Positions 1-8,033 of a stretch of 64,000 nt of DNA are shown here, one piece after another; the stretch's first letter is position 1, and every line of letters starts with the position of its first letter. A program made the translations under genes and the position numbers. The DNA is taken from positions 62,001 to 126,000 of the forward strand of contig JANWYT010000028.1 of assembly GCA_025055175.1 (NCBI GenBank), written 5' to 3'. The DNA comes from Anaerolineae bacterium (GTDB lineage Bacteria; Chloroflexota; Anaerolineae; Aggregatilineales; Phototrophicaceae). The notes below the pieces were generated by a model. It was not told where the DNA came from. It made no database searches and was given only the letters and a program-made list of their open reading frames with translations.

Positions 1-1
1 C

Positions 2-2455
2 TCCACCATCTACGAGATTCTGAATCGCGGCGCACAGGTGGAGATTCTGAGCGACGAAGGGGATGGTTGGCTGCGCGTGCGCAGCGCGGCCAAGCACGAG
101 GGCTTCATCATGAGCCAACACGTGGCGCGCCAGGCTCAGCCCACCCCAGCGCCCGCCTTCGCTCCTTACACAGTGGAAGTCGTCGCCACTGACGCGCGAC
201 TGCGCGGCGGCCCTGGCACGCAGTTCCCCATCATCGGCAGAGCCACAATGGGCCAAGCCTTCGAAGTCGTCGGCCAAATTGGTGAATGGCTAGAGGTACG
301 CAATGGCCCAAAAGCCAACGCCTTCATCGCCGCTCAGCTCACCAGCAATCGCCTGAACAGGCCAGACGCAGTGCGTGGTTACCTCATCGAACGCCCCGAT
401 CTGATGAGCGCTGACCTCGCGCCCCTGCGCCAAATCCCCACCGAGGGCCTAGAGCGCGGCAAACGCCCCTTCGTCGCGGCCAACATCTGGAATCAGTACG
501 GTGGTCTGATTAGTCTACTGGCAGACACGCTGCGCATTCCCCTGGCCACGATGGTCGCGGTCATCGCTGCTGAGAGCAGTGGCAAGCCTTTCGGCCCCGA
601 CAACCGCCTGACGATTCGCTTCGAAGTCCATATCTTTCAGCGCTATTGGGGATCGAAAAACCCCGCTATGTTTGATCGTCACTTCCAGGCCGATGGCTTC
701 CGCAATCACAAATGGCGTCCTGATCCCAACACGCCCTGGATGCCCGTCCACGTCAATCAAGAGCGTGAACACGAGGTTCTGAGCTTCGCGCGCGGACTAG
801 ACGACACCAGCGCCTTGCTGAGCATCAGCATGGGCTTGGGCCAGGTGATGGGCTTCAACTTCCGTCAGCTGGGCTATGAGAGCGTACAAGAGATGTTCGA
901 AACCATGTCGCGCAGCGTCCATGCACAAATCCTGGGCATTTTCGACTTCGTGACCGGCACGAACGAGACTTCGCCAGCTATTCAGGCCCTGCAAAGCGGC
1001 GATCTACTGGGCTTCGCCACCATCTACAACGGGCCTGGCAACGCCCTCACCTATGAAGCTATTATGGAAGACTACGTGGCCATCTTCAACGGGCTGATCC
1101 TGCAGGCTATCGAAGTCCCGCGCGTCAGCACCCAGCGCGGCCCCAGCGAAGAAGCTGCCAAGAATCGCCGCGAGGTAGAGTTGTTCGAAGCGCTGGCCGC
1201 CCCCTTGCCTGACAGCGCTCCCACCGTGACTCCGCCACCAAGCACGCCCATCCCTCCACCCCAGGCGGAGACGTTGGCCCAAGCTATGCAGCAGCTCAAC
1301 GTGCGCGCCGAGCCTTCGGCCAAATCGACCATCCTGATGACTGTGCCGCGCGGCGCTACCTTCAAAATCCTTGAGCCACTGGAACAGGCGCTGGCCAAGA
1401 TGCGCACGCGCGAGCAAGACGGCCAATTCATCCAGGTGCAGGCGCACAATGGCCAAGCAGCCTACGTCGCCGCCTGGTTGACAGCGCCTGTCAGGCGGAT
1501 CACGCCGCCATCAGTCCTCAGCTACCTGGACAGCTTGCCCAGGCCTCAACTCCCTGAGGGATACCACGCCCTTTGGTCACAGCAGACACGTCTGGGCCTG
1601 CCCGATCCGTTCGATGTGTTACCGGTAGCCATCTACACTCAAGATGAGCTGGTCAATATGCAGGTGAACGGCTTCGGCCCAAATACCTTCGCCTTCTGGA
1701 ATTGGGCCAAGTGGTACAGCCGCGTCGGTGGTATGCACAATGGCTATGATTTCATCGTCAAGACGGGAACGCCTCTGCTGGCCGTCAGCGATGGCGTCAT
1801 CATCAAAGGCTGGACGTTCATGGCCAACCGCGCTGAGAAAACGCTCGTCTTGTGGTGTTTCTTGCCTGATCGACCTGAGTATCGCGACGCGCAGGGACAG
1901 CGCATGATGAGCAATGTCCTCGTCGCTTACGGCCACATGAGCAACAATACCATGCGCCAACACCTGGAGGTGGTCAAGGCTGGCGACGTAATCGGCCTGA
2001 GTGGCACGCCAGCCGGCACTAACACCAACGACCACCTGCATTACGAAGTTCACTTGCTACAAGGCGATGACAGGCTGCCCAATCCCAGGCCACCACGCAA
2101 ACTGCTCAAAGAATACGACCGCCCCCAGCCGCTAGACAACAACACACCTTGGAATCCGCTGCTGTTCTACAGCCCGCGCGCCATCGCTTACAGCCTACAC
2201 CAGGGTCAGACCGTCGGCTTTCTGGGCAAATATCCAGAATATCCCACGCTTGACATGCTGCGCGCGCGCGGCATTCAGCACTTGCCCGCCGTAACCCCGC
2301 TCACGCTGGCCTATTATCGCTACGGCATTCCCGTCATCTGGAGCAAACCCAAGAGCGGCACATGGCCCGATGGCGTAGTGACGACCGACATGCTGCCCGA
2401 ACGCCTAGCAACTTACCAGGACTTCGCCCCTTACCCCCCCAGCTTTTTGAAGTGA
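2..2455 (+). CDS. Bifunctional cell-wall hydrolase: SH3b repeats, N-acetylmuramidase-like domain, M23 endopeptidase (5' end outside window)
   Basis: The reading frame is open from base 2 and already lies inside an SH3b repeat, so the true start is upstream of the window. In order it shows SH3b-like segments (about nt 2-360), a domain resembling the N-acetylmuramidase family DUF3380 (about nt 480-1110, with AAESSGKPF carrying a candidate catalytic Glu, then SMGLGQVMGFN and YNGPG), another SH3b-like segment (about nt 1260-1480), and an M23/LytM domain (about nt 1730-2080). The M23 zinc motifs are intact: HNGYD, YGHM and HLHYEVH. Known chemistry: the first domain would cut glycan strands, the second the peptide cross-links. 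Inference: a secreted peptidoglycan-remodelling or lytic enzyme; any signal peptide lies outside the window. The muramidase assignment rests on motif memory and is less certain than the M23 one. Confidence 0.8.
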   Translation, partial: STIYEILNRGAQVEILSDEGDGWLRVRSAAKHEGFIMSQHVARQAQPTPAPAFAPYTVEVVATDARLRGGPGTQFPIIGRATMGQAFEVVGQIGEWLEVRNGPKANAFIAAQLTSNRLNRPDAVRGYLIERPDLMSADLAPLRQIPTEGLERGKRPFVAANIWNQYGGLISLLADTLRIPLATMVAVIAAESSGKPFGPDNRLTIRFEVHIFQRYWGSKNPAMFDRHFQADGFRNHKWRPDPNTPWMPVHVNQEREHEVLSFARGLDDTSALLSISMGLGQVMGFNFRQLGYESVQEMFETMSRSVHAQILGIFDFVTGTNETSPAIQALQSGDLLGFATIYNGPGNALTYEAIMEDYVAIFNGLILQAIEVPRVSTQRGPSEEAAKNRREVELFEALAAPLPDSAPTVTPPPSTPIPPPQAETLAQAMQQLNVRAEPSAKSTILMTVPRGATFKILEPLEQALAKMRTREQDGQFIQVQAHNGQAAYVAAWLTAPVRRITPPSVLSYLDSLPRPQLPEGYHALWSQQTRLGLPDPFDVLPVAIYTQDELVNMQVNGFGPNTFAFWNWAKWYSRVGGMHNGYDFIVKTGTPLLAVSDGVIIKGWTFMANRAEKTLVLWCFLPDRPEYRDAQGQRMMSNVLVAYGHMSNNTMRQHLEVVKAGDVIGLSGTPAGTNTNDHLHYEVHLLQGDDRLPNPRPPRKLLKEYDRPQPLDNNTPWNPLLFYSPRAIAYSLHQGQTVGFLGKYPEYPTLDMLRARGIQHLPAVTPLTLAYYRYGIPVIWSKPKSGTWPDGVVTTDMLPERLATYQDFAPYPPSFLK

Positions 2456-2466
2456 AAGACCCAACC

Positions 2467-2817
2467 ATGAAGGATGAAAGCCGCCAGCAGATCGAAGTTA
2501 TGGCCCAAGCGCTGCGCGTAGCCCTGGCTCTGGCTCGCCCTGACGTGGACTTGACCTACAAGCCGATGTTCGGCGGCGCGGGCTTTTGGGTCGATGGCAA
2601 AATCTTCGCCGCTTGGCTGGGTGGCACAACTCTGTCCCTCAAGCTGCCCCCAGAGCGCCGCCAGGCCCTGCTGGCGGCGGGCGGCAGCGTGCAAAGCTAT
2701 TTCAAAGAGTACGTCAACGTGCCACCACACTATCAGAATGAGCCGCACCTGATGGCTGACGATGTGGCCGCCAGCGTGGACTACGTCTTGCGACTCAAAA
2801 AGCTTCGCAAACAGTGA
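2467..2817 (+). CDS. TfoX N-terminal domain-like protein
   Basis: A 116-residue protein matching the TfoX/Sxy N-terminal domain: KPMFGGAGFWVDGKIFA near residue 30, then the hydrophobic LSLKLPPERR segment and YVNVPPH. I chose ATG 2467, 11 bp after the stop of the preceding hydrolase, over a longer frame that would overlap it. In Proteobacteria TfoX regulates competence, but stand-alone N-domain copies like this one are widespread and have no established role. It lacks the TfoX C-terminal helix-hairpin-helix part. It is probably co-transcribed with the upstream hydrolase and the downstream membrane protein. Confidence 0.75.
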   Translation: MKDESRQQIEVMAQALRVALALARPDVDLTYKPMFGGAGFWVDGKIFAAWLGGTTLSLKLPPERRQALLAAGGSVQSYFKEYVNVPPHYQNEPHLMADDVAASVDYVLRLKKLRKQ

Positions 2818-2848
2818 AACGCTGCTCAGTACGCGGAGACCAGAAGCA

Positions 2849-4849
2849 TTGCTGAGTTATCGCTCGTTGAGTGAGGCTATCTTTAGCCGCTCTCGGATTG
2901 CGCTAGGACTAGTGGTGGTAGCCCACCTAGCTCTCGCAACTTGGATGAGCTTGCACGTCCCACTCTTCGAAGCACCAGACGAGTACTACCATTTTGCGGT
3001 CATCGAACACCTGACGCGCACGAATCACTTGCCACCGCGCGAGCTACCGCCGCCACAGGTTAATTTTCAATTCTCCAGCTACCCCTGGCGACAGATGGCC
3101 TTTCACGCCCCGCTCTACTATCAGATAGCGGCTGGATTGTTGCGCCTGTCAACGATCAGCACCCACGACTTCGCCAGCTACCGCTTCAACCCTCATGCTC
3201 AGATAGGCATAGGGCAAGCCCAAGACAACGTCAACTTCATCGCTCATGTGGGCTATGAGCAGTTGCTGGGAGTAGCCCAACGCGATCCGCTGAGCGACAC
3301 GGGTTTGGCAGTGCGCCTCATCCGTGTCTTCAGCCTGAGCTTAGGCGCGCTGAGCCTAATAGGCTGCTATGCGCTCACGCGCGCTTGCCTACTTCATCGA
3401 CCTGACTTGGCCGTCTTGGCAGCAGCGCTGATGGGCTTCATCCCGCAGTTTGTCTTCATAAACGGCATCGCCAGCAACGATAGCTTGTTAGTAGCTTGCA
3501 GCACTTGGGGGCTAGCATGGACGGCTTGGAGTCTGCGTCAACCCCGCTGGCGACTGTGGTGGGTAGGACTAGGTGGAGCGCTAGCCGGCGCAGCAGCCCT
3601 GTCCAAGGCCAGCGGACTAGCAGTGGTCGTGCTGTGCGGCTCAGCGCTGCCGCTAATGGCTTGGCGCGGCGCTTGGCCCTGGCGGCGCAGTTTGCTGGCT
3701 TTGCTGCTGTACAGCCTAATCGTGTTGCTGATTGCCGCTCCCTGGTATGCCAACAACTGGCAGACCCTGGGTGACTTGACAGCTGCAAGGCTAGTCGCTC
3801 AAGCAACTGGGCTGCGCAGCGATCCACCGCTCGCACCAGGGGAGTTCATGGGCCTGCTGTACTCATTCTGGGGGTTGTTTGGCTGGTTCAACATCTTGTC
3901 TCCGATGGCGTTTTATCACGGCGTGTTAGTCCTATGTTGCGTTGCTGGGCTTGGCCTGCTGCTCAGGCTGCGGCGCACGAAGCTCAGCCGCACTAGTCTG
4001 CTGCTCATGGGTGTATTCACATTTTACGTCCTGGTCATAGGAGCGGCTTGGTGGCAGTTCAACCAGCTCACCTATGCTGCACAGGGGCGTCTTTTCTTCC
4101 CCTTATTAGGGATCGCAGCCTTGTTGCTGGCTCTGGGCTTGGCGCATTGGCCTGCTTGGGCGCGCGCGCTGAGTCTGGGTGGATTAGGCCTGGCCTGCTT
4201 GTTGCTGCCTATCACGCGCCTTGCTCCAAGTTACGCTCCCGATTGGACGCCTCATCAACCTCCTGAAAATGCCATTGCTTTCCAATTACGCGAACCCTGG
4301 CAGGCTGAGGCTTGCCTGACCCTTTGGTTAGAAGCGCCGAGCTGGCTGGATGAGCTTGAGCTTGAAATTGTCCTGCATTGGCGCGCCGATTGTCCGATCA
4401 GCGGCTATTGGAGCGTCTTCTTCCATGCGATTGACGATACTCGCTTGAGTTGCACACCTGGCGACACAGCCCACATCCTGGCTCAGCACGACACCATGCC
4501 TCAAGGTGGTCGCCTCCCCATCCCATCCCTGCCTATCGGCCGAACGATCCGCGACGTCTATCGCCTGACCGTTCCATCCAGAGCAACTCATCTGCACTTG
4601 GGACTGTACGACGCAGCAGGCAGCTTTATACGCGCTTTCGTCAGCTCAACAGCACCACCGAGCAGCAGTTTCAAACTGGGTCGTTGCGCGCCCGAGCTGA
4701 TCGAGCATTCGCTAAAGCCAGACACAAGATCGTCCTCTCCTCCCGTAAGGAAGCATCGGGCCTGCTCATCAAAGGTGAGGATGACTCGCGATGAATTGAG
4801 GAAGAGCTTGTCTAATGAAGATCGACTTCGGCCCTGTGGAGCGCGGTGA
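2849..4849 (+). CDS. Polytopic membrane protein, GT-C glycosyltransferase-like
   Basis: A large integral membrane protein of about 666 residues. One N-terminal helix is followed by an outside loop with APDEYYHF, an acidic motif like the Asp-Glu pair in the first loop of GT-C enzymes (ArnT/PMT type), then FHAPLYYQ, then about ten hydrophobic segments and a soluble C-terminal region after nt 4260. No ATG fits the first helix. I propose TTG 2849, preceded by GGAG nine bases upstream, but other starts are possible. Role by family: transfer of a sugar from a polyprenyl-phosphate donor at the outer face of the membrane. The substrate is unknown. Confidence 0.6.
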   Translation: MLSYRSLSEAIFSRSRIALGLVVVAHLALATWMSLHVPLFEAPDEYYHFAVIEHLTRTNHLPPRELPPPQVNFQFSSYPWRQMAFHAPLYYQIAAGLLRLSTISTHDFASYRFNPHAQIGIGQAQDNVNFIAHVGYEQLLGVAQRDPLSDTGLAVRLIRVFSLSLGALSLIGCYALTRACLLHRPDLAVLAAALMGFIPQFVFINGIASNDSLLVACSTWGLAWTAWSLRQPRWRLWWVGLGGALAGAAALSKASGLAVVVLCGSALPLMAWRGAWPWRRSLLALLLYSLIVLLIAAPWYANNWQTLGDLTAARLVAQATGLRSDPPLAPGEFMGLLYSFWGLFGWFNILSPMAFYHGVLVLCCVAGLGLLLRLRRTKLSRTSLLLMGVFTFYVLVIGAAWWQFNQLTYAAQGRLFFPLLGIAALLLALGLAHWPAWARALSLGGLGLACLLLPITRLAPSYAPDWTPHQPPENAIAFQLREPWQAEACLTLWLEAPSWLDELELEIVLHWRADCPISGYWSVFFHAIDDTRLSCTPGDTAHILAQHDTMPQGGRLPIPSLPIGRTIRDVYRLTVPSRATHLHLGLYDAAGSFIRAFVSSTAPPSSSFKLGRCAPELIEHSLKPDTRSSSPPVRKHRACSSKVRMTRDELRKSLSNEDRLRPCGAR

Positions 4850-5402
4850 GATGACTATGCTGGAATTTTCGGTCAGGTTCAGCAAGGATGACTTGGCCGC
4901 CGCCAGCGATGCCAGCATTGACTTCATGCTCCATTTGCTAGACGACCTGGACGACGCTGATGTGACTTTCGATCCGATTGACGAACACGCCCATGATCCT
5001 TTCGCCAAGCCAGGCGAAGAGAACATCGGCTGGAGCTTGGCTCATCTGATCGCCCACGTGACCGCCAGCACAGAAGAGGGTGCAGCCTTCAGCAGCATTC
5101 TGGCTCGCGGCTATCCACTGGAAGAACGTCCGCGCTACGAGACGCCCTGGCGAGATATTCGCACCAAAGCACAGTGTGTGCAGCGCTTGGAGGAGAGTCG
5201 GCGTATGCGTCGAGGCTACCTGATGACCTGGCCTGACGTGCCATTTCTGGACGTATACCGCAAGGCCTCGGAGCGCTTCGAAGCACGCTTCGGCAAGCTG
5301 AACGCGACCGCCTCCTTTTTGTTCGGTTTGTGGCATGAAACTCAACATTACGAACAAATGCAGGAAGTCAAGCGCCAAGCTCTAGCTGCACGCGCTGGCT
5401 GA
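4815..5402 (+). CDS. DinB-like four-helix metal-binding protein
   Basis: A 195-residue protein with the histidine pattern of the DinB superfamily: SLAHLIAHV near residue 75 and a C-terminal LWHETQHYEQ. In this superfamily three His residues hold a divalent metal in a four-helix bundle; members include thiol transferases and many uncharacterised proteins. The ATG used here overlaps the end of the previous gene by 35 bp and has GAGGAAG about ten bases upstream. ATG 4851 or 4857 are alternatives that remove the overlap. Specific function cannot be read from sequence. Confidence 0.65.
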   Translation: MKIDFGPVERGEMTMLEFSVRFSKDDLAAASDASIDFMLHLLDDLDDADVTFDPIDEHAHDPFAKPGEENIGWSLAHLIAHVTASTEEGAAFSSILARGYPLEERPRYETPWRDIRTKAQCVQRLEESRRMRRGYLMTWPDVPFLDVYRKASERFEARFGKLNATASFLFGLWHETQHYEQMQEVKRQALAARAG

Positions 5403-5664
5403 GCTTCTGTTGGCAAGCCGAAACAGGCCAGCTTGCAAGTCAACGCACGCGGTTCAGCCACAAACTAACGAATCTTCTGCGTAAAACAAACGAACAGCGT
5501 CTAGGCGACTTAAAGAGTTGCTTCTCCGTCTTTTTCTACAAACTTAGATCGTGAAGTAAACGTTTTTATAACGTAAAAGGTTAAAGATTGCTTGCATTTG
5601 TTTGTCATTTCATGCTAAAGTGAGTTAGTTGTTTGTTACAAGTACCTTGTAGGAGTGGCTGGCC
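5403..5664. promoter_or_regulatory. AT-rich intergenic region with promoter for the response regulator
   Basis: This 262-bp gap is much richer in A and T than its surroundings. A candidate promoter on the plus strand reads TTGCAT, an 18-base spacer, then TAAAGT (about 5597-5626). A short inverted repeat, ACGTT-TTTAT-AACGT, lies upstream near 5562-5576. AGGAG sits about ten bases before ATG 5665. No small gene was seen. Confidence 0.4.
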
Positions 5665-6351
5665 ATGCCGGAGAAGATACTGATTGTTGACGACGAAGAA
5701 GCCACCGTCCAACTCATCAGCGTGCTGCTAGAGCGGCGCGGTTTTGAGACGATCAAGGCTTACCGCGCCGAAGAAGGCCTGCGCAAAGCCTATCGTCATC
5801 AGCCCGACCTGGTGCTGCTGGACGTGATGATGCCCGACATGGACGGCTGGGAGGTGTGCAAGCGTCTGCGCGAGATGAGCGATGTGCCGATCATCTTCTT
5901 GACAGCGCGCAGCGACGTGAAGGACATCGTGCGCGGCCTGGAGATGGGTTCAGATGATTACATCGTCAAACCCTACGACAACGATGAGCTGGTGGCGCGC
6001 GTGCGCGCTCATCTGCGCCGCTCACCACGTCCTAGTGTCAGCGAAGAACTGGTCTTCAACGACGGCGACTTCCGCATTAACTTCATGAATCGCGAAGTTT
6101 GGGTGCGTGGCGAACTCAAGCACCTCACTCCCAAAGAATTCAACTTGCTGGCCGTGCTGGTGCGTAACGCTGGGCGCGTCGTCAGCCGCACAGAACTCGT
6201 CACCCAGGCTTGGGGCGAGGAATACAGCGACGCCATCGATAGCCTCAAGTTGTACGTCCACTATTTGCGCCAAAAAGTAGAGGCCAACCCCGAACAACCG
6301 GATTACATCGTCACCTCGCGCGGGGTAGGCTACCGCTTCGTGAGCCGCTGA
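5665..6351 (+). CDS. OmpR/PhoB-family response regulator
   Basis: A 228-residue two-domain regulator. The receiver has the acidic pair D9-D10, the phospho-acceptor D53 in LLDVMMPD, the T/S switch in FLTARS and K103 in VKPYD. The C-terminal part is a winged helix, with LTPKEFNLLAVLVRNAGRVV and a YVHYLRQKVE recognition region ending in TSRGVGYRF. It acts as a phosphorylation-controlled transcription factor. A soluble histidine kinase is encoded convergently right downstream (6382-7248) and is a plausible partner, though the two are not co-transcribed. Targets are unknown. Confidence 0.93.
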   Translation: MPEKILIVDDEEATVQLISVLLERRGFETIKAYRAEEGLRKAYRHQPDLVLLDVMMPDMDGWEVCKRLREMSDVPIIFLTARSDVKDIVRGLEMGSDDYIVKPYDNDELVARVRAHLRRSPRPSVSEELVFNDGDFRINFMNREVWVRGELKHLTPKEFNLLAVLVRNAGRVVSRTELVTQAWGEEYSDAIDSLKLYVHYLRQKVEANPEQPDYIVTSRGVGYRFVSR

Positions 6352-6381
6352 CTCTGTAGGCAGGCTGACCTATTCGCGCCA

Positions 6382-7248
6382 TCAGCTCAGGGCAGGCAAA
6401 TAGATAGTGAAGCGCGTCCCTTGCCCAGGGGCGCTCTCGACGTTGACGCGCCCCCCCAGCGCAGCAATCAGACCAAAAGCGATAGGAATGCCTAGTCCAC
6501 TACCTTTGTGTTCGCGCACCACGTCATTGTCCGAGCGGAAGTAGAGCGTCCCTAGCTTGCTCATCTCTTCTTCGGTCATGCCGATGCCGTTGTCTTCGAC
6601 CAAGATGACCAACCAAGAGCCATCCCCCGAAGCGCGCACCCACACTTGTCCCGCGCCAGCAGGGGAATAGCGCAGGCCGTTCTCCACCAACTTGTTCAGG
6701 GCCAGGGCAAGATGATCCCCATCCAAGTTGAGCAACGGCAGGCCCTGTGGCACATCGAAGCCGAGGGTGCGCCCCAACTCTTGCGCGACGGGCAGCATCT
6801 CTTTCTCTACCTTCATGGCGATGTTCTTGAACATGTCCATCTTGGGAGCGACTTTGAGCGTGCCTTTGCGGATCTTGTTGATGAAGCTCACGTCCATCAG
6901 CAGGGCTTCCATGCGCCGAATGTTGGTCTTGATGACCCCCAGGAACTGCTTCTGCATGTCGTTGAGTTCACCCATCGCGCCCAACATGTCCACATAGCCA
7001 CGGATGCTGGTCATGGGAGTGCGCAGCTCATGGACAGCATGGCCCACAAAGTAAGCTTCTTCCTTCAGGAAAGCCTCCATGTCAGGGGCAGGAGCAGCGG
7101 TGACTTGGCTTTGCTCTTGCGCTGCCAACTGAATCAGCTGAGCAATTTCCTCAATCTGGCCAGGCAAGCGCACAGGCACGATCATGCCGCGCTTAGCGGC
7201 TTCTAATAGTTCATCGACCTTCAGATGGGCGTTTTCCAGGGCCGTCAT
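6382..7248 (-). CDS. Soluble sensor histidine kinase (HisKA-HATPase)
   Basis: A 288-residue kinase with no membrane segment and no recognisable sensor domain. An N-terminal helical region of about 60 residues leads to the HisKA H-box HAVHELRTPM (phospho-acceptor H73), then the N-box region LNKLVENGLRYSP and the glycine boxes EDNGIGM and GSGLGI. Its first codons overlap the end of the PIG-L gene by 4 bp (ATGA), so the two are translationally coupled. It closes the operon that starts with the endonuclease III gene. Its H-box MTSIRGY segment is nearly identical to that of the GAF kinase at 8034-9857, which suggests paralogy or a shared partner. Confidence 0.9.
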   Translation of the reverse strand: MTALENAHLKVDELLEAAKRGMIVPVRLPGQIEEIAQLIQLAAQEQSQVTAAPAPDMEAFLKEEAYFVGHAVHELRTPMTSIRGYVDMLGAMGELNDMQKQFLGVIKTNIRRMEALLMDVSFINKIRKGTLKVAPKMDMFKNIAMKVEKEMLPVAQELGRTLGFDVPQGLPLLNLDGDHLALALNKLVENGLRYSPAGAGQVWVRASGDGSWLVILVEDNGIGMTEEEMSKLGTLYFRSDNDVVREHKGSGLGIPIAFGLIAALGGRVNVESAPGQGTRFTIYLPALS

Positions 7249-8024
7249 TGGCTCACCTCTCGTATCCAGAAGCGTTCTGCGTAATCTCCGCTCAGGCGGC
7301 TGAAGGCCCTGCGCGTATCCTCGGCCATCGCCTCCTCATCCTCCCAGAAAGTGCTGACCTGACTCTTGTACTCGGCCATCGCTTTCAGGCGAGCCTCTAG
7401 GTCAAGAGTGGTGAAACAAGCGTCTTCGTGACACAGGGCTTCATCAACATCATCCAGAGCGCGGTGGATGGCTGTTTCGTCGCGCATGTAGGGGAAGTCC
7501 GTGTAGAACTTCAGACGCCATTCGGTGCGAATTCTGCTGAGCATCCTGGCCCAATCACGCACAATGCGATGATCGACGTGCCGACCCACCGCCAGAGGGG
7601 CATAGATCACTTCGACGCGGTGACCGATCAATTCGCTGGTCAGCTGGGTGCTTTGGGTCAACAGGCGCGGCGCGTAGTCGTGCGGATGAATTTCGCCCCA
7701 CAGATGGGCTTCTGTCGGGTAGAGGGGATGGCCATCGACGACGCGGTACACGCAGTCGGGCAGATCAAAGTAGAGGGCCTGAGCCTTGAGGTGCTTGAGA
7801 GCGCGCTTGTCCTCCCGCAGACGTACCTTTACCGCTTGGCAGCCATCGACCTGCCAGCGCTTGTGCAGCTCGCGCAGCAGAGGCGTGTCGGGCAACGGCT
7901 TGGGGACGCCGCCGGCCATAATCGTCAGCACGGCGACGCGCACACCCTGTGAAGCCAGGCGGTAGATGGTCGCGCCGCAGCTGTAAGCGGCGTCATCGAA
8001 GTGAGGCGAGAGGAAGAGGTGCAT
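7245..8024 (-). CDS. PIG-L (LmbE-like) family deacetylase
   Basis: A 259-residue protein beginning MHLFLSPHFDDAAYSCG. The H-x-D-D signature is that of PIG-L/LmbE metal-dependent N-acetylglucosamine deacetylases, here HFDD rather than the commoner HPDD. A second metal motif, GRHVDHRIV, occurs near residue 150. Family members de-N-acetylate GlcNAc-linked lipids, GlcNAc-inositol or bacillithiol precursors. The substrate is not evident here. It sits between two histidine kinases (9-bp gap upstream, 4-bp overlap downstream), an unusual setting with no other thiol- or glycolipid-synthesis gene nearby. Confidence 0.85.
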   Translation of the reverse strand: MHLFLSPHFDDAAYSCGATIYRLASQGVRVAVLTIMAGGVPKPLPDTPLLRELHKRWQVDGCQAVKVRLREDKRALKHLKAQALYFDLPDCVYRVVDGHPLYPTEAHLWGEIHPHDYAPRLLTQSTQLTSELIGHRVEVIYAPLAVGRHVDHRIVRDWARMLSRIRTEWRLKFYTDFPYMRDETAIHRALDDVDEALCHEDACFTTLDLEARLKAMAEYKSQVSTFWEDEEAMAEDTRRAFSRLSGDYAERFWIREVSQ

Positions 8025-8033
8025 AGTCGCGCC

